The notes: a model not told the origin generated them from the sequence alone. DNA of 64,000 nt from Undaria pinnatifida (GCA_012845835.1 JABAKD010000012.1:10920213-10984212); one strand, 5' to 3'; positions 1 through 11,619 are shown, counted from the stretch's first letter. A program made the numbers and translations.

Positions 1-11
1 CTACGACAACC
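1..11 (+). CDS. 3' end of an upstream exon of the reductase gene
   Basis: The window opens with 11 nt followed at once by a strong donor (GTGAGT at 12-17). Read in the gene's phase it gives Tyr-Asp-Asn plus one base. That base joins the TT at 298 to make Leu, producing YDNLVLMCTGAGITP, the expected lead-in to the NAD(P)H-binding strand. Very short, so supported mainly by phase and family fit. Confidence 0.65.
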
Positions 12-3000
12 GTGAGTGCATGTTTTGGCCTCGCTGGATTTTTTACGCACTCACACGGGGTAAAGTCGGGCTTAAGTTAAACTCTCCTGCGAATTGGGCC
101 GGAAACGCATGTACATATCGCTGAAAGGGACGAGTGTATACGCTGTAATAACGACGTTTTTCAAGATACTGCTGTCCTGTACGTAGCTGCAACTGTAACG
201 GGAAAAATGCGATCCTCCTGTTCGATTGTACCCGCCCCCCCACACCTCCCCCTCGCCCTTTGCCCCCCTCTTCTCTTCCCGTCCCTTGCCTCATCAGTTG
301 TGCTCATGTGCACCGGCGCCGGGATCACGCCCGCCGTGTCCATCATCGAGAGGTAAGAGAAAAACGAGCAAAAAAACACACGATTGACACGGTGGCAGAT
401 AAGCTCGAACACAGCTTTTTTTGCTACTTTAGCTGCACGCGCGCGAGGTGTTCTATTCTTGCTGAAGAAGTCTACAGGCGTTTTCGTGGCATCTCGCACA
501 ACAAAATTAGTCGCAACGCTTAAGGCAAGCTCTTGAAACTCAAGACGTTCGCCAAGACGGCTCGCACGAATGTCTCCGCGTCCGAAAGCAGCGTGCACAG
601 CGCGACCTTCCGTAAAATGACGAGGTTATTCTGTTTATATAGAGTATTGGGTATAAATGAGGCCTTCTGCCACGGAACAGCAGTCCCACCCTGCCACTGC
701 CCTTTTTTCCGTACGTGTACTGGAGTTCGGGCGGGCTGAGCCTAAACCAAGAGTTGACTGAAACCCCACCCTGCGTGATTGCCTTCGTATTTTCCAGGCG
801 TCAAATTGCTGGAACCTCTTGTGTTTGCGTTTGGTTTTAACGCTTCGACATCAATAGTCCCAGGGTACATATTTTTCGCTTTTTTCTTTCTCCGCATTCT
901 CAACTCGCTCATCTTGTGGTTTTGTATGGTGTCTTTTAGGTTCGCGAAGAGGAAGAACATCCACCTGATGTGGATGTCGAGGGATGGAGGCATGATCGCT
1001 CTCTTCGAAAAGCAGGTCAGTGAGAGGACGATCGAAACTGGCAGATATACCCCCCCAAAAAAGTATCAAAAAGTGTACGCGCAATATGATGGGTGGTATA
1101 TAATTATTAGCAGATCACCAGGAGGTGCCTACTGCCAATCTGGACCGTTGTGGTATTATTAAGAAAATCATTTTTTTTTTATTTTGAACAAAAATTAACG
1201 ATCTAATATCATGTTTTTTTTATCAAAACTAATTAAAATCTTAGAAACTTCTAATAAATAATAAAAATTATAATTGTAATTCTTACTACCCTTTTCTTTA
1301 ATTATAAAAATAAATATAATAAGTGATTTATAAAAATACTTCGAAAAAATGTAAAAACTTTTTAACTGATCTTAAATTTGCGATCATTGGGATATTTTTC
1401 GTCGAGATTGTTTTGCCAAGCGACAAGGAGTGTTCGAGGAAGACACTTGGATGCCACAGCAGCTATGGACAGGAAAAAAAAAAACCCCAACTAAACCAAG
1501 GAAGGACACATTTCGAAGGAAGAAAAGCGTTGTTTTAGTAGACTATTATAGATGCATCTCCTTCTATTTGCTTTGGTCTTCTGGCAAAAATCTGAACAGC
1601 TCGAACCTTCAGTGATATTGTTGTTTTTTTTTTGTGTGTTTTCGTTTGTTTTGGACGAGCAGCTGCGCAAGGTGAACAGCACGGTCCACCTCACCGGGAA
1701 GCCGACCAGCAGCACTAAGGAAGCCCTGCAGAGGCTGCTCGAACCGTCGAAGAAATACGTAAGTAAAAAAACTGAGGCAAACACCTGAACGCGATTTTCA
1801 CAAGGGAAGAAGAAGGGGATGGAGAGAAAGCGGGGCTGAGGGTTGAGGCGGGGGGGGGGGAGGGGGAATACAGAGTGGTTCTAGATAAGGCCAAAGCGGA
1901 GCCCCCGCTTCCCCCCTGCGCCTTCTCGTCCATTATACGCGTCGTGAAAAATGCACGTTCGTTGTCTTTTGACCAAACGAACATCCCAATACTATATCTA
2001 CCCGAACAGTTTATTGCCGCAGCCGTCCCAGCTACAAGGAGGTCACCCCCGCCCTGCCCCATGCCGTGCGCCTGAAAACGTTTGCACGTACATTCCTTGA
2101 CCCCTCCCGTCCCGACCCGACCCGTCCCGCCCCACCCCGCCCTGATCAACCTTTTTTTGTTTTGAGACAGTCTCTCGGTGCCAGCGCCCATGTTGCAGCC
2201 CGACAAACGACGAGGGGAAAGCAGCTGCTCAGGCTGCCAACGTAAGTCTGTTTACCCTTTTTAGCACCGCACTCCCGACAAGGGGGGCGAAACACTTGGA
2301 GTTAGACTACTGTACTAGTATTTTTTTCAGGAGTTGGAAATCTCACTGCGCTGCTATACTGCGGTAAAAGTCAACTACCTTTTAGGGTACATTTGCGCGT
2401 TTCTGTTTCAGAGCACCAGGTATACTAAACCTTGCCGAACTTGGGAGTCTTGTCACGAAACACGCCCCACTGCGCGACTGCTGCACTACAGGAAGTCGAC
2501 CGTATTTGGAGTAAATTTGCGCTTTTTTTCTCGTCGAGAGTATCAGGTAAATAAAAAAAGCGCAGCAGAACAACTGGGCTTTTCTACTCACCCCAACACA
2601 CGATTGCGCTATGTATGTACCCTGGGACTTCGCTTTGTCAAGATAGCGTAGCGGTCGCGGTGTAGGACAATTCGCGGCGACAGGACATTTTTTTATCAAA
2701 ACTGTCGTCAGGTTGTCCGCGTTGGTCGTGGGTGGCAGCGGTCGTATAATCCGGCTTTTGAGCGATATCAACATCATTAACCTATCAACCCTAAATTTGG
2801 GCACACTAATCACTCGTCAGTAGTATGCAAAGGGGCTCCTGGGGCTCTGATCACTTGAAATTGAGGTGCGCAGGGGTCCTGAGGCTCTAAAAAGGCTTAG
2901 TTAAATCAATTAATTAATTATCACAACCACCTAAAACAAACACTTTTTTTTTCAATGAAACCAGGATGGAAGCGATGATCGAAGACCGACCTGCCCGCTT

Positions 3001-4276
3001 GGAGTCCACCACGGAGGAGGAGTCTAAGACCCCCGCGGATCACGTGGTCGAAGGCTTGGAGGTTCCCGCGGCGCCGAAGCTCGACAAGCACGCCAGTGGC
3101 CCCGACAACTCCATCGATATGGTGAGAACGAAGGCCAAACCCGCCCCCCTCCACCCCCTCCATATTTATATCGACTCTGCTCCATATTTTGACTTATGTT
3201 CCTTCTCCTTCTTGCTAAAAAAAGAGCACCAGGATTCTATGCTACGACCCCCCCCCCCCCCCCCCGCCCCAATTGGCTCATTGTGCCCCCCTTCCCCCCC
3301 CCCCCAAAAGGTCAGATAACACATTTAGCCCCCAACACTCCTCCCTATACTAATTCCAAGTAAAATGTAAAAAAAAACGGGGTTTGCCGTTGTAACGGCG
3401 TTTTTTTTCTCTCTCCGAAGTTTACGTATGCCGAAATAATTACTGCCAGCCCCGCGTGGATATCGGAGCTTTCCTGAACGGGGACACGTGTATCTCGTCT
3501 CCCTCAGGGATCGAAAAACAAAAGTGACAAAAAAAAAACACACACACACACACACGGTGTTCGGGGACGCAACAGAAAAAGCACGGGGCGTCGGGTGCGT
3601 GTGTGTGCGGCGCAAGGCGGTGTTACGGCACACGGGGAAGAGGGAGCATCGCGATTGTTTTCCGCTGGGCGTTCTTTGTAGAATGCTTAGTAATACTGCA
3701 CGCTTATTTTACTTTTGTTGGTTTGGTTTGCTGTTGTAACTGGGTCCTGAAGCGCATCCTAGATGGGTTGCTGTGGACGATAAACAAGAACCAACCCTGG
3801 CAGCCGGCCCCGGCTGGCCTGCTTGAAGCCGCTGCTCACCCTCCCTCCCTCCCCCCCTCCTTCCCTCCCTCCCCCCCTCCTTCCCTCCCTCCCCCCCTCC
3901 CCTCCCCTCCCCCTCTTCCTGTGTATCTTCCATCGACGTGTGTGTTTCTCTTCGTCTTCTCCTTCTCCTTCTTCTTCTTGTGCCTTCTTTTTTCTTTGGT
4001 GTCTGTTTGCTACCGCGAAACGAAAAAAAAACCAACAGAGCCAGTCCCGACGCCCGGTGTTGTTGGTCAACAAGCCCGCTAATCCGGTTACCCTCGAATT
4101 CGGCCGGCCGGACATCGGAAAATACCTTACCGAGACCTTCGGCAGCCAGACCGCGGTGTTTGCTTCCATCGACGAGACCGGCCGAGGTGCTCTCGGACCC
4201 ATCGCGGACAGGAGCATGGCGGGGTCGAGGGTAGGTGGGGGTGGGCGGCCGATGCGCGGACGACAGGTGAGCTTCG

Positions 4277-4352
<76 letters not shown>

Positions 4353-6854
4353 GGATGTTGTTGTGGATGTTGTTGTGGATGTTGTTGTGGATGTATGGAT
4401 GTATGGATGTTGTTGTTGTGGATGTTGTTGTTGTGGATGTTGTTATTGTGGATGTTGTTATTGTGGATGTTGTTGTTGTGGATGTCGTTGTTGTTGATGT
4501 TGTTGTTGTGGATGTTGTTGTTGTTGGTGTTGTTGATGTTGATGTTGTTGCAGGGAAAACAAAATTGATGGAGAACCCGTTTTTATGCGCGGTAATATAA
4601 CAAGACTACATTGCATATTTATGCACCTCTTCAACAATGGCCAGCTCTGATCGCGTTACAAGGAAGCTACCGGATTGTATGTTTGTTTGGTTGTAAACTT
4701 GTTCCATTCATATATATATATATATTCATTTTAATTTGTTTTATTTATATTTTTGCTTTTCTCCATCAGGGGTCGGCGCGACTGGACGCTAGCCAAGTTG
4801 TCTCCAAGGATATGCTGATGAAGGCCGACCCGGTCGTCGTGGGGACCGTGAATCAAAGGCACCCCACCGATACCGTGAGTTACGCCGCTGTTCAGGCTTA
4901 ATACGTTTTCATACTCGTCAGCAGAAAAACGCTGCTTGCGCCCGCCAATCGGTGCTGCCGTTACCGCCTTGCCGGCTACCGTGTTATTATCGCTGCAGCA
5001 GCAGCACGCTATTCAGTGCTGTTGTCATCGCCGTGCCGCATATTGCTGCTGCTGTCTGAATCTGTTGTTTTCGTCTGCTGCAGCTCAAAGCAGTCAGGCC
5101 ATATTTGTCGTCACAGCTGTGCCAGAGGTTTTCGCTGGTGCTGTTGTTGCTTCTGTTACGCCAATCGTCAGCGAAAAACGCTTAAACGCGATGCAGCTGA
5201 TCAACAAGTGGTGACCGCTGCTGCGTTCAACATCTACTGCGAACATGCCGCCGCTGCAGCTGGTGTTGTTGCTGCTGTCCGAGCCCATTGGTTTCGTATG
5301 TTGCTGCTTAATGCCTTCACCCTCATCTTTGCCTTCACAACGCACCAAAAAAAAAATGCGTCAACACGCAAAAAAAATGCAAAATTTCATGCCATCCCAC
5401 GCTGCTAGGGGCGCAGCAGATTCTAAGATTTTTCTGAGCTCCAGCAGATTCTAAGAATTTTCTGAGCACCTTCTCCCAATCTCTGGGTTTTATGTTTTTG
5501 GTGTACGTCGTGGTTCCCCGATGACTCGTACGGTCGTACATAGAGAGTACTTGTACCTGGTAACTGTTTTACTGCTGCTGCTGCCGTTCGATGGCATGCA
5601 GTCGGCATGAGCTTCAGCGTTGGCTAAAGGCAAACCGAAAAAGAAAGGTAAAACCCGAACCTAAATTATGCACGAAATCTAAACTCTTTTACGTTGGTTC
5701 TTTTTTTTTTTCTTCATTTTTGTTGTTTTTTTGCCCGGTGTTGCAGGCTGCCGGGGCCGCGAGCGCTGGCGACGGCACAGACGGCAAGGGGAAGCTCCCG
5801 TGGCTTGTCCTTTACTGCGGTGCCAACCCCAAGGTCGAGGAGGTACGTCCGTGCAAGCAAAAGGGCACTTTTTTTTGTTTCTTGTTTTTTTTTTCATCCT
5901 CCGGCGGATGGGGTCGAAAAATAACGCTTGAGCTCACCACCCTTCCACGTATTGGAATACATGTCGTGCGTCGGTTTATTCTAACTGCATTCGCAATCAA
6001 GCTGGTTAGCTGGCGTGTCCTTCAGTTCCCCGTGGTAGAGACAGCGCGAGCTGTCTGTTCCTACCGGCGGTCCCCGTTACTACTCGCAGCAGCGTCAGCT
6101 GCCCAAAAAGGGAGGCGTCGTGGGGGGGGGGGGAGGGGGGGATTACGAGTAGTTTAGCCTCCTTAACGCGTTTGCCATAGCACTGGTATAGTGATTTTAC
6201 ACACTCGCGCTCAGTTAGGTGTATTCGCGCGGCAGCAGCAGCAGCAGTGTCGCCCGGAGCAAAAGAATAAAAACGTATCTGGTACGTCATACCGTCAAAG
6301 TTCCTTCTGAGCTGCATCGTTGGGGGTACAGTAGGTAGCAACAAAACTCCCAGGTTGATGGGCTATCTCTTTTTGCCCTGCTTCGCTTTGCCCTAGCAAC
6401 ATAGCCGTTATATTACGCTGATACACCTGGTAGCATTTTACCCCCCCCTCTTGCCTTTTTCAGCGTGAAAACGATCGCTATCTTAGGTAATAAATGGTGG
6501 CCATAGACGGCGAAACAGGAAGGGGATAAGATTAGCAAACAGTTTCTTTGTAGTATATGGAAGAAGAATAATGAGCGCGTAAATGTTGGAGGTGTCTCTA
6601 TTAGGAGTAGGCACGGTGCTCTGTCTCCGAAGGAATGCGTGGCCAATGGTCAAAGGACGAAGGCGAGCAATAAATGAGTACGCCCGCCCCTCCTGCCTTT
6701 CTGTGTCTCCGGCCGACACTACATGTATGTATCATAACTCATTCGTTTGCTTTTTTTGCTTTGTATTTTTTTTTCTTCTTGTTTTTAGGCGATCGGCAAG
6801 ACGTGCGACGAGCTCCACGTACAATGGCAGAAGGAGTACTTCGGCGCCTGGTAA
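1..6854 (+). CDS. Ferric reductase / NADPH oxidase superfamily protein, C-terminal NAD(P)H-binding half (multi-exon, 5' partial)
   Basis: Proposed exons: 1-11, 298-352, 940-1015, 1663-1758, 2171-2241, 2965-3121, 4039-4230, 4770-4874, 5747-5842 and 6789-6854 (TAA at 6852-6854). A 30-nt exon at 5618-5647 is possible. All junctions have GT donors, AG acceptors and compatible phases. The family moves electrons from NAD(P)H through FAD and heme across a membrane to Fe3+ or O2. Seen here, in order: the nucleotide-binding motif GAGITP inside LVLMCTGAGITP; the strand IHLMWMSRD; the strand VHLTGK; a GRPDIGKYL segment; and the C-terminal LVLYCGANPKVEEAIG followed by a terminal EYFGAW. These match the Ferric_reductase NAD-binding domain order. 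The canonical CGP is CGA here. GAGITP without the extra GV of animal/plant NOX favours a ferric-reductase type. Heme and FAD domains would lie upstream, so NOX versus reductase is undecided. Confidence 0.82.
298..352 (+). CDS. Reductase exon carrying the NAD(P)H-binding GAGITP motif
   Basis: The acceptor follows a long pyrimidine tract (CATCAG, ending at 297) and the donor is GTAAGA at 353. The exon encodes VLMCTGAGITPAVSIIE and ends in phase 2, which the exon at 940 completes to Arg. GAGITP followed by a short helix (AVSII) is the dinucleotide-binding turn of the ferric reductase/NOX family. Confidence 0.85.
940..1015 (+). CDS. Reductase exon with the conserved IHLMWMSRD strand
   Basis: The acceptor is TTTTAG (ending at 939) and the donor GTCAGT (1016). 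It encodes FAKRKNIHLMWMSRDGG, then MIALFEKQ. The K-x-hydrophobic-x-W-x-x-R-D pattern is the second conserved strand of the NAD-binding domain in NADPH oxidases and ferric reductases, next to the substrate-binding cleft. The exon leaves in phase 0 into LRKVNSTVHLTGK at 1663. Confidence 0.83.
2171..3121 (+). CDS. Two reductase exons encoding a low-complexity insert
   Basis: Exons 2171-2241 and 2965-3121 (donors GTAAGT and GTGAGA) add about 76 residues between conserved strands. The second starts with MEAMIEDRPARLESTTEEE and is rich in Glu, Pro and Ala. The first leaves in phase 2 and the G at 2965 completes the codon. The region is not conserved in the family and probably forms a surface loop. 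The 723-bp intron between them holds nothing I recognise. Confidence 0.7.
3838..3916 (+). repeat. CT-rich low-complexity tract in a reductase intron
   Basis: The tract is an almost pure pyrimidine run built of CCCTCCCTCC units with CCCCCC inserts. It lies about 120 bp before the acceptor at 4038. Confidence 0.9.
4039..4230 (+). CDS. Reductase exon with GRPDIGKYL segment
   Basis: The exon is 64 codons, phase 0 at both ends, acceptor CAACAG (4033-4038), donor GTAGGT (4231). It encodes the segment around LEFGRPDIGKYLTETFG. An FGRPD segment preceding the final strand is typical of NOX/ferric reductase C-termini. The long CT-rich tract at 3837-3916 lies in the intron upstream and the (GTT)n tract in the intron downstream. 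Confidence 0.78.
4276..4553 (+). repeat. (GTT)n microsatellite with GTGGAT-interrupted tail
   Basis: A pure GTT run at about 4276-4351 continues as GTTGTTGTGGAT variants to about 4553. It lies inside the intron after the exon ending at 4230 and is open in several frames only because of its triplet periodicity. Confidence 0.95.
5618..5647 (+). CDS. Possible 30-nt micro-exon of the reductase gene
   Basis: CTTCAG precedes and GTAAAA follows a 30-nt open stretch encoding RWLKANRKRK, phase 0 on both sides, so it could be included or skipped without changing frame. It would add a basic patch between the 4770-4874 and 5747-5842 exons. The donor is weak and there is no family support. It may be intronic. 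Confidence 0.3.
5747..6854 (+). CDS. Last two exons of the reductase gene (C-terminal CGA motif and stop)
   Basis: Exon 5747-5842 (acceptor TTGCAG, donor GTACGT) encodes a short Gly/Ala linker and then LPWLVLYCGANPKVEE. Exon 6789-6854 (acceptor TTTTAG) encodes AIGKTCDELHVQWQKEYFGAW and TAA. The pattern (hydrophobic strand)-C-G-x-x-x-x-(helix)-C-(aromatic end) is the C-terminus of ferric reductases and NOX proteins. Pro is replaced by Ala in CGP. The 946-bp intron between them contains a poly-G stretch near 6122. Confidence 0.82.
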
Positions 6855-6929
6855 ACAAGCACAACCACCACGACCACCACCACCACCACCACCACCACCA
6901 GCTGCTCCTGCAGCCCGTCGCGTGGCGTA

Positions 6930-7215
6930 GTGGGAGAAGCTTCCGAATACTTTGCTTCGAGATTGTTAACGGCCTCACACCCGGCTTGCCGAGAGAAGCT
7001 TCCGAGATTGTTCCCCGAATATTCTTAGAAGACTCTCGTCCGGCTTGCTGGAAGACGATACTGAGGCTTTCCCTTGAAGATTCTTAGCAGTCCCCCGCCC
7101 AGCTTCTTGGAAGAAGCCTCTGATGTGTTCCCCTGAAGATTCTTAGCAGTCCCCCGCCAGGCTTCCTGGAAGAAGCATCTGATAATTTTCCCTGAAGGTT
7201 CTTAGAACCCCCGCT
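6930..7215 (+). repeat. ~65-bp minisatellite downstream of the reductase stop
   Basis: About four degenerate copies share the order AGATTCTTAGCAGTCCCCCG - CTTCTTGGAAGAAGC - TCTGA. It begins about 80 bp after the reductase stop codon, so it may lie in the 3' UTR. From 7216 to 8560 I see no gene, only poly-G tracts near 7556-7590. Confidence 0.75.
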
Positions 7216-8564
7216 CCCCGCAAACTGGGGGGATAGCTCGTGAGAAAGCCAAGGGATTATTGGTGGGCCCTCGCCCGGCATTCTTGGGGAAGACTCCGAG
7301 AAATGAAATCTTGCGAAAAAGTCAACATAATTTATTCTTCCGCCTGTGCCGCCGCGTGAGAAAAAAAAACGCAACCTAGCAGGCGGAATAGTACTCGCGA
7401 CTGTTTTTGTTCGTAATTTTGCGCGACGCCCTCGAAGGACGCAAAGTTCGACAGGAGGTTGGATTCGTGGCGTTCTGTCCGGGTGGAAGGAAGGGGGTGT
7501 ACTCATTTCATGCATAGCCGTACCATAGTCTTAAGGCCATAGCCATGTGGGAGCGAGGGGGGGTGGCGGGGGGGGGGGGAGGGGGGCATAAGGTCGTTTT
7601 GATTTCGGCCAGCCGTACCCTACCCCGGCCGAATTGTAGCGTGTCGCAGCCGGGGCTGTGTAAGCGCAGTTATCGATGCCAACGCAAAACATGCCTAACT
7701 TGTTTGGTAGGTGACTGAAACGCTTTGGAGAGGGAGGAGAAGGACGGGGATGGGGGGGGAGGACTTCGCCGAAATATTTCCACTAATTCGTGGTTGGCGT
7801 GCATGTTGTGATTCACAGCGGGTGTTGGGGTTGTTGTCGTTACCAAATGTGAAATAGTGCGTCTTTGCCCTGTCCCCCAACCTTACGAGTTGATGTTTGT
7901 GCTCTTGACATCTTTAATGACGCGAGCACGGCGCCTTTTGGGCGGGCTACCCAGAGCAGGAGCAAAATAATGCCCCAACTCGATACGCGTGGCCTGAAAA
8001 TGAGTACGTAATTGCTGGATGAATGTTTCGCCATTTTGAATGGTCTCGGGTATTGTATTTAGTTGCAGTAAAAATCACGGCTACCACATGGAGGTATAGC
8101 CGGCTTATTTGCCAAACACGGCCAATAGCTTATTTCTGTTCTATGGTTGGTTTTGTCGTGTGTCTGTCTTTTTCGCTTTATACGGAGAGGCGGGGGGGGG
8201 TCAGGGGGGGTCAGGGGGAACCGGAGGGTGAACAAGGGGCGCTCAAAATATCTATCAGATACGTCACACGGCATCTAAAGTACATGCTATTTGGCCAAAC
8301 TATACCCCCGTTAATTATGTAGTTTTAGTTCTTTCTCAAAATGTTGTGTGCTGATGTGTTGGGACGCAAGATTCGACTGCAGACCTAACATCCACCGAGC
8401 TTCTCGCTTTCTTCCACGTGGTGCCCTCGCCTATGGCCTCACAGCGTCGGAGCATATAGGTATTGCTGTAGGGTACTCGATGCTTCGTCTGTGCTCTATG
8501 ATGACTTTTTCCCGTGATGGGAACGGGTTTGCAGGGTTGCTTATAGCCAACCAGCACGCGCTGT

Positions 8565-8890
8565 AGACCACTGGGAACGCGCCGTGCTGCTAGCCAATAG
8601 GATCGCGCTAGCGGCGAATTTTAGCAGATAGGAACGCGTCCTGTTGCTTCTGGTCAGTAATGACGAACCGACGGCGAGTGCGGGCGAATAGAAGCGCGCC
8701 GTTTTGCTGCTAGTCAATAAGGACACGCAGATGTTAGGTCGGGGCCAATAGGAATGAGCCGTTTTGCTTCTGGCCAATGAGAACGCTGTAGCGGCGAGTA
8801 TTGTCCAATGTTATGAATGTACCGTCGGCATACGAAGGCCAATAGGAACGCGCCGACGTTGAGTGTAGGCCAATAGGAATACGGGTGACG
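8565..8890 (+). repeat. ~60-bp tandem repeat containing CCAATAGGA motifs
   Basis: GCCAATAGGAACGCGCC and close variants recur about every 60 bp (for example near 8594, 8747, 8849, 8870), alternating with TTTTGCTGCT and GCGGCGAGT elements. Every unit carries a CCAAT pentamer or variant on the + strand. Confidence 0.8.
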
Positions 8891-9056
8891 GCAAAACGGG
8901 TGTTGGGTAGGTAGGTTAGCGTTTGGGCGCGTGTGGGTAGAAGAGATCGGGTTGATTGGCTGGCGATGGGAGTGTCATAGCATGCGACGTAAGAGATTTC
9001 AGCTCCGTCGGTGCATGCTCGACGCCACTTGTGTTTCGGATGATCATCTTCGCAAT

Positions 9057-9200
9057 GTTATCTTCGCACTGTTATTTGTTGAAACGGTGTGCGGCGGGAT
9101 TTGAAACGATACAAGCAGTAAGTTGTAACTGTTATATGATAAAATGGCATGCAGCGGGGTTGGGAACGATTCAAGTAGTACGTTGCAATCGCCGTTTGCT
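9057..9200 (+). repeat. Short ~60-66-bp tandem repeat, about 2 copies
   Basis: GTTATTTGTTGAAACGGTG...GGATTTGAAACGATACAAG is repeated in diverged form as GTTATATGATAAAATGGCA...GGGTTGGGAACGATTCAAG, followed by a partial third copy. Confidence 0.6.
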
Positions 9201-9391
9201 GACGCCTAGAGGTCCGGTTAGCCTATAGGGCCTCGTGTTTACGTCAATATTGTTGTTGTCTCATGACTGTAGTATAAGAATTTGATGGGCTTCGGATTGT
9301 ACAGCAGTTAACTGGTGATTCGAAGCATGTATTTTTTGCAGTCACCGACTCTTTGTCTATCTGCAAACAAACCTCGTACTTTGACAGTCCT

Positions 9392-9742
9392 ATTTGTTTT
9401 GGTGCCATATGTATGTTGAGGCACAAGAGGCGAGAATGCATCTTGTTTCAACGTGGATAACCAAAATGCCTCTTTGAGGAAAACATCATGCCACATGATA
9501 TTCTTATCACCTTAGCCCACCCTGCGGTGGGGTCGCGTGTTATGCTCTGTTGCGCATAATGCGCAATTTGTTTTGGTGGCATATGTATGTTGAGGCACAA
9601 GAGGCGAGAATGCATCTTGTTTCAACGTGGATAACCAAAATGCCTCTTTGAGGGAAACATCATGCCACATGATATTCTTATCACCTTAGCCCCCCCTGCT
9701 GTGGGGTCGCGTGTTATGCAGATGCGCATTATGCGCAACAGA
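9392..9742. repeat. Direct duplication of ~154 bp; second copy flanked by a perfect 20-bp inverted repeat
   Basis: Copy 1 is about 9392-9545 and copy 2 about 9566-9719 (period 174), nearly identical. Copy 2 is bracketed by TCTGTTGCGCATAATGCGCA at 9546-9565 and its exact reverse complement at 9723-9742. The arms are themselves near-palindromic (TTGCGCATAATGCGCAA). The arrangement suggests a MITE-like or foldback insertion. The stretch 9743-10910 has no supported gene. Confidence 0.75.
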
Positions 9743-10910
9743 GCAGGTATCACACGCAGATTGCGGACATGAGTTTCGACGCAATTCTTGATCTCGCACA
9801 CCTCATTTTTTTTCGATTCTTCATAAAAACAGGGCAGCCGCTTTCAAGAAATGACAGGCGATGATGTTGTTCGCCACAGTTCCTGGGAGGAAACGCCTCG
9901 TTCGAGAATGAATACCGTGGCAAGGACTAAGTTCACGCTGGTGACCCGAAAAGTTGTCGACGTGTGCTTGGAAGCAACGTATTGGAAGCAACGTATTCCC
10001 AAACTCGTATGAACATCGTAGGTACCGGCTCCTGGTAGAAAAATCCAGACTGCAGATAGGTTGTCCCTTTTTGCTCGGGAAGCAAACAGGACGTGCCTGA
10101 TAATTTTTACGCTGTCAACGCCTAGAACAACGCACACGTATGGTTGGTACTAGGCTGTTTGGCTCGCCTTGCCAGCTTGCTGCCTGCTGAACAAGAGAGG
10201 TGGGAATATGACGTTTCGCGGGCGACAGTAACGATGCCCTCGCGAGGGAAGCGTCACAAAAGCACACTGTAGGACCGCGGACATCAATGTAGACGCATTC
10301 CGTAGACAAAAACCGAATCGTTCTTAACTGGCCGTCACTTTGTGCGGAGGGAACCACCCATCACCACCAAACCTGGAGGAAACTGAACCCGTCCGTAGAG
10401 CACCTTGTGAGGAAAAAAAGTTGAAGACAGAAAGTGCGGCCCTCCACTCTGCACTCCCCCAACTCTGCCCTTGTTCGGCGAGTATCCAGATGGTCTGGCA
10501 CTGCACCAGCCAAACTGCGAAAATTCTCGAGTGCTGCACCAACACTCACCCGAAAATAATGCAAGAGACAGTCCCGCGGGGCCCTCCTTTGCGCTCCATC
10601 GTCGCCAAGGGTCAACCAATACGTTTCGCGCCCGAATGTTATCAAAAAAACGTAGTTTGTCCAACTTTCCAATATGAACCCCTGCCCACAAGCACCAAAA
10701 CATATTTAACCACCGCTGGTTGGTTAACGCTGAGTGAAACAAGGGGTACGCACGGAAAACACAGGAGCTTGGAAAGGGTCGGCGACCAACCGTTAATTCG
10801 GACCGCAAGAAAACATCACAGTTCGACGCGGCTATTGACGCAAAGAATGTCGCTGATGATTGAAGCGTCTCCGGTTTTCCATCAATGCCGCAATCACCAA
10901 CAAGGTGCCT

Positions 10911-11225
10911 CCCCCCTTCTCTTCCTCCTCCCTTCCTTCCTACCATTCCTCCAGGCTTCTCAGGCTCCGGTCCCTCTTGCTCTCTCTCCTTCTGCCTCCC
11001 TTCCTTCCCCATATTTCCTCGTTCTCCCTCTCCCTCCTCCACACCTTCATCCCCCCCTCCCCCCCTCCGCCCCGCTACCTCTCCCTTTGCCAGTCCCTCC
11101 CTTTTTATCGCCCCCGGACCCTCGTACTCGCCCCTCCTTCTCCCCCCTTCTCCCTCCGTCCATCCTTCACCCCCTCCTTACGCGCGTTCCTCCTCCACCC
11201 CGACCCCCACCCACCTTTCTTCCAT
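10911..11225 (+). repeat. Pyrimidine-rich low-complexity tract
   Basis: About 315 bp of CCTTCC/CTCCCT-rich sequence. It opens long Ser/Pro frames on + and Glu/Arg/Gly frames on -, which I take to be compositional. Confidence 0.85.
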
Positions 11226-11619
11226 CCGAAAGACCGGGAGATAACACAAACAACCGCTAAACCAAACGCTACCCGTCGTTTTTATGCGATCTCAGCTTTC
11301 AAGGGGATCCCTCAACCTATTGGTGGAGTTTGTTAGACCGTGGATTCCTTAGTCACCAAAACAATTAATCTAGTAGGGCTAGAGCTAATATCACCCCCAG
11401 CCTACAAATCGACTTCGATCTCATCCCCAGTCGATCGAGTCGAGTGTCACCGCGCCCCCGGAAAATGATTCGGGTGGTTAGCCTCCTCAAAGCTTACACG
11501 CCGAGATGTTTACGACTCTCAGCCTGCAAGTCAAGCGTTAATCAACCCCCAGCTTACAACCAGAGTGCTGCACACCTGCAGCTAACAAGTCACCTTGATA
11601 ACAGGGCTTTTCACGGATC

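Noticed and set aside
2331-2651. Additional reductase exon after the CAG at 2330
   Set aside because: In the required phase it reaches a stop within 13 codons, whereas the exon at 2965 fits the phase left by the 2171-2241 exon.
3823-4497. 224-residue frame read as one gene
   Set aside because: Only 4039-4230 is a real exon; the rest is the CT-rich tract upstream and the GTT repeat downstream.
10335-11260. 306-residue + frame and 235-residue overlapping - frame
   Set aside because: Both strands are open over the same stretch, the 3' part is a CT-rich tract, and no domain or splice support is visible.
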